A stretch of 64,000 nt of DNA from CAVVEQ01 sp963804865. GTDB taxonomy: Bacteria; Chloroflexota; Anaerolineae; Anaerolineales; Anaerolineaceae. The notes beneath the pieces were generated by a model. The model was not told where the DNA came from. It saw only the letters and a program-made list of their open reading frames with translations, and searched no databases. This document shows, piece by piece, positions 62,395 to 64,000 of this stretch. The first letter of the stretch is position 1. The number at the start of each line of letters is the position of its first letter. Where the stretch lies: the NCBI GenBank assembly GCA_963804865.1, contig CAWDSH010000001.1:1662213-1726212 (forward strand), in the 5' to 3' direction. Position numbers and translations under genes: made by a program.

Positions 62395-63074
62395 CAGGTT
62401 TCTTCGCGCAGTGCGTAACCAACCCCCCGGGCGGTGTGGATCAAACGCGGTTCCCCTTTTTCCTCAAGCTTCTGGCGAAGGTAGCGGATATAGACGTCCA
62501 AAACATTGGATTCGCCGCCAAAATCATAACCCCAGATGCGGTCGAAGATCACTTCACGGGTGAGCACCTGGTGCGGGTGGCGCAGGAAAAGCTCCAGCAG
62601 GTCGAATTCCGTGGCGGTCAGCTGGATGGTGCGATTACCGCGGCTGGCAAGGCGTGTGGATGTATCCAGGGTGAGATCTGCGAAGCTTAATGAGGTGGCA
62701 CGATCGGACTGCGTCCGGCGCAGGAGGGCGCGCACGCGGGCCAGTAATTCATCCAATTCGAAGGGTTTGACCATGTAATCATCCGCCCCGGCATCCAGCC
62801 CGAGCACCCGGTCCTGGATGGCATCCTTGGCGGTAAGCATCAGGATGGGCAGGCTGCTGCTATCCGAGCGCAGCTCCTTGCAAACCTCGATACCATCGAT
62901 GCCCGGAAGCATCAGGTCGAGCACCACCAAATCGGGGTGGTGTTCCTTGGCCATCTTCAGGCCGGCTTCACCATCCAGTGCCACGTCAACCTTGTAACCT
63001 TCATATACAAGACCACGCTGCAAAAGCTTGACGATGGCCTCGTTATCTTCAATGATCAAGATGAGCTCATTCAT
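62394..63074 (-). CDS. OmpR-family response regulator
   Basis: The ATG at 63072-63074 follows GGAGGGG; the longer ORF start at 63161 is not supported. 226 residues: receiver domain with acidic pocket Glu9-Asp10, phospho-acceptor Asp53 (LVVLDLMLPGIDG) and Lys in LTAKDAIQDRVLGLDAGADDYMVKPF. The C-terminal winged helix has LTATEFDLLELFLRHPHQVLTREVIFDRIWGYDF and DVYIRYLRQKLEEKGEPRLIHTARGVGYAL. First gene of the two-component operon. Confidence 0.95.
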   Translation of the reverse strand: MNELILIIEDNEAIVKLLQRGLVYEGYKVDVALDGEAGLKMAKEHHPDLVVLDLMLPGIDGIEVCKELRSDSSSLPILMLTAKDAIQDRVLGLDAGADDYMVKPFELDELLARVRALLRRTQSDRATSLSFADLTLDTSTRLASRGNRTIQLTATEFDLLELFLRHPHQVLTREVIFDRIWGYDFGGESNVLDVYIRYLRQKLEEKGEPRLIHTARGVGYALREET

Positions 63075-63146
63075 AAGCCCCTCCTTGATTCTGATTATAT
63101 ACCATATGACCCTGCGCCCAAAAGATGGCATGTCAAGGGTTTGGGC

Positions 63147-63152
63147 TATAAT
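63147..63152 (+). promoter_or_regulatory. -10 box of the ribonuclease D gene, leaderless layout
   Basis: TATAAT ends 7 bases before the ATG at 63160; no SD is present. An in-frame ATG at 63151 overlaps the box and is unlikely to be used. Confidence 0.55.
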
Positions 63153-63159
63153 GAAACCC

Positions 63160-64000
63160 ATGTCCGATCAGGAAAAACCGGTGCTGATCACAAAACCGGA
63201 TGAACTTGCCGAATGCGCCCGGCACCTGCAGTCCCATCCGCTGGTGGGTGTTGATACTGAATCCAATAGCCTTTTTGCCTACCACGAGCAGGTGTGCCTG
63301 GTGCAGTTTTCCACCCCGCAGCACGATTACCTGGTGGATGCCCTGGCGCTGGATGATCTCATCCCACTCGCCCCGATATTTGCGAGCGCGAAGATCGAAA
63401 AGGTCTTTCATGCTGCCGAATACGATATCATCTGCCTTAAGAGGGATTACCAATTCACCTTCTCCAATTTATTCGATACCATGCAGGCTGCCCGCATCCT
63501 GGGGATGAAAGAGTTCGGGCTGGGAGCCCTTTTGGAAACCGAGTTTGGTATTATCCAGGACAAGCGCTTCCAGCGTGCGAATTGGGGTGAACGCCCCCTG
63601 CCCCGCAACCTGCTGGAATATGCCGCCCAGGACACCCATTCCCTCATCGCGCTGCGCGAACTGCTGAAATCCCGCCTTGTAGACAGGGGATTATGGGAGC
63701 TGGCCCAGGAGGATTTTCAACGGCTGTGCAGCACACCCATTCCGCCTGAAAACGGGAAGAATCCCTGCTGGAAGGTCGCCGGCACCCATAAACTTTCCCC
63801 GCGCGAGATGGCAGTGCTTAACGAGCTGTGCATCCTGCGCGATCAGCTGGCGCGCGACCTGGACCGGCCGGCATTTAAAGTTTTTGGCAACGAAACGCTG
63901 CTCGAGCTGGCAAAGGTATGCCCCGGATCCAGGAAGGAACTCATCGAGATCAAAGGATTGAGCCCGCGGCTGATCGAGAAATCCTCAGCGAAATTGCTGC
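63160..64000 (+). CDS. rnd: Ribonuclease D-like 3'-5' exonuclease (partial, runs off the window)
   Basis: Reads open from the ATG at 63160 to the window end (280 codons). DEDD exonuclease motifs: LVGVDTESNSL (Exo I, Asp and Glu), FHAAEYDIICLKRDY (Exo II, Asp) and LLEYAAQDTHSLIALREL (Exo III, Tyr/Asp). The HRDC domain begins near residue 205 (LSPREMAVLNELCILRDQLARDLDRPAF). RNase D trims 3' ends of tRNA and other RNAs. Divergent from the response regulator gene. Confidence 0.9.
   Translation, partial: MSDQEKPVLITKPDELAECARHLQSHPLVGVDTESNSLFAYHEQVCLVQFSTPQHDYLVDALALDDLIPLAPIFASAKIEKVFHAAEYDIICLKRDYQFTFSNLFDTMQAARILGMKEFGLGALLETEFGIIQDKRFQRANWGERPLPRNLLEYAAQDTHSLIALRELLKSRLVDRGLWELAQEDFQRLCSTPIPPENGKNPCWKVAGTHKLSPREMAVLNELCILRDQLARDLDRPAFKVFGNETLLELAKVCPGSRKELIEIKGLSPRLIEKSSAKLL

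Overview
The window (about 57-60% GC by eye, with a clearly AT-richer patch near 46.1-48.0 kb) looks like a chromosomal segment of a Chloroflexota bacterium, most likely class Anaerolineae. This is inferred from the mix of DUF11 repeat proteins ending in a sortase, LysM/SdrB-like membrane proteins, DUF4013, prokaryotic translin, DUF3467, the erythrin-VIT transporter and Thr/Pro-rich exported linkers. No 16S or marker phylogeny could be run.

Layout. 1-78: end of lysS. 174-10349 (minus): one giant (about 3,390 codon) exported DUF11 repeat protein ending in an LPATG motif and a complete sortase domain, broken into nine reading-frame pieces. 10.4-23.1 kb (minus): replication and repair genes (dnaE, pcrA, recN) with nadK, a SagB-type oxidoreductase, an MBL hydrolase, an acetyltransferase and a DUF4013 protein. 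23.2-24.0: udp. 24.0-26.3 (minus): tight operon ssb - DUF3467 - translin - membrane-tethered Cas4-like nuclease. 26.4-32.0: surface lipoprotein, two tandem LysM/SdrB proteins, a molybdopterin enzyme and an orphan GAF histidine kinase behind a palindromic promoter. 32.1-40.3: two methyltransferases around a RecB/Cas4-like Fe-S nuclease, the SRP RNA gene with its promoter, mutS2, an AmrS-type radical SAM enzyme and an SLT-like exported protein. 40.3-46.1: small membrane proteins, VOC, aldo/keto reductase, LCP lipoprotein, a 28-aa membrane peptide behind a structured leader, a DinB protein and an erythrin-VIT iron transporter. 46.1-48.3: AT-rich island of three overlapping unknown genes followed by a diverged 3' remnant of the VIT gene. 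48.3-58.3: VOC, exported proteins, a methyltransferase, and a Yip1 - ABC ATPase - exported CARDB-like protein - FtsX permease module. 58.3-64.0: YcaQ-like glycosylase, PPOX protein, an unknown membrane protein with a strong promoter, an OmpR/HAMP two-component pair and the start of rnd.

Two features cut across the window. First, about 24 single-base frame breaks interrupt otherwise well-conserved genes, including mutS2 and an ABC ATPase. Nearly all are +1 insertions and many sit on a CCTG/CAGG tetramer, so long-read consensus error is the most economical explanation. Second, several genes have a -10 box only 6-9 bases before the start codon, suggesting leaderless transcripts. Coordinates of frame breaks are approximate to a few bases.
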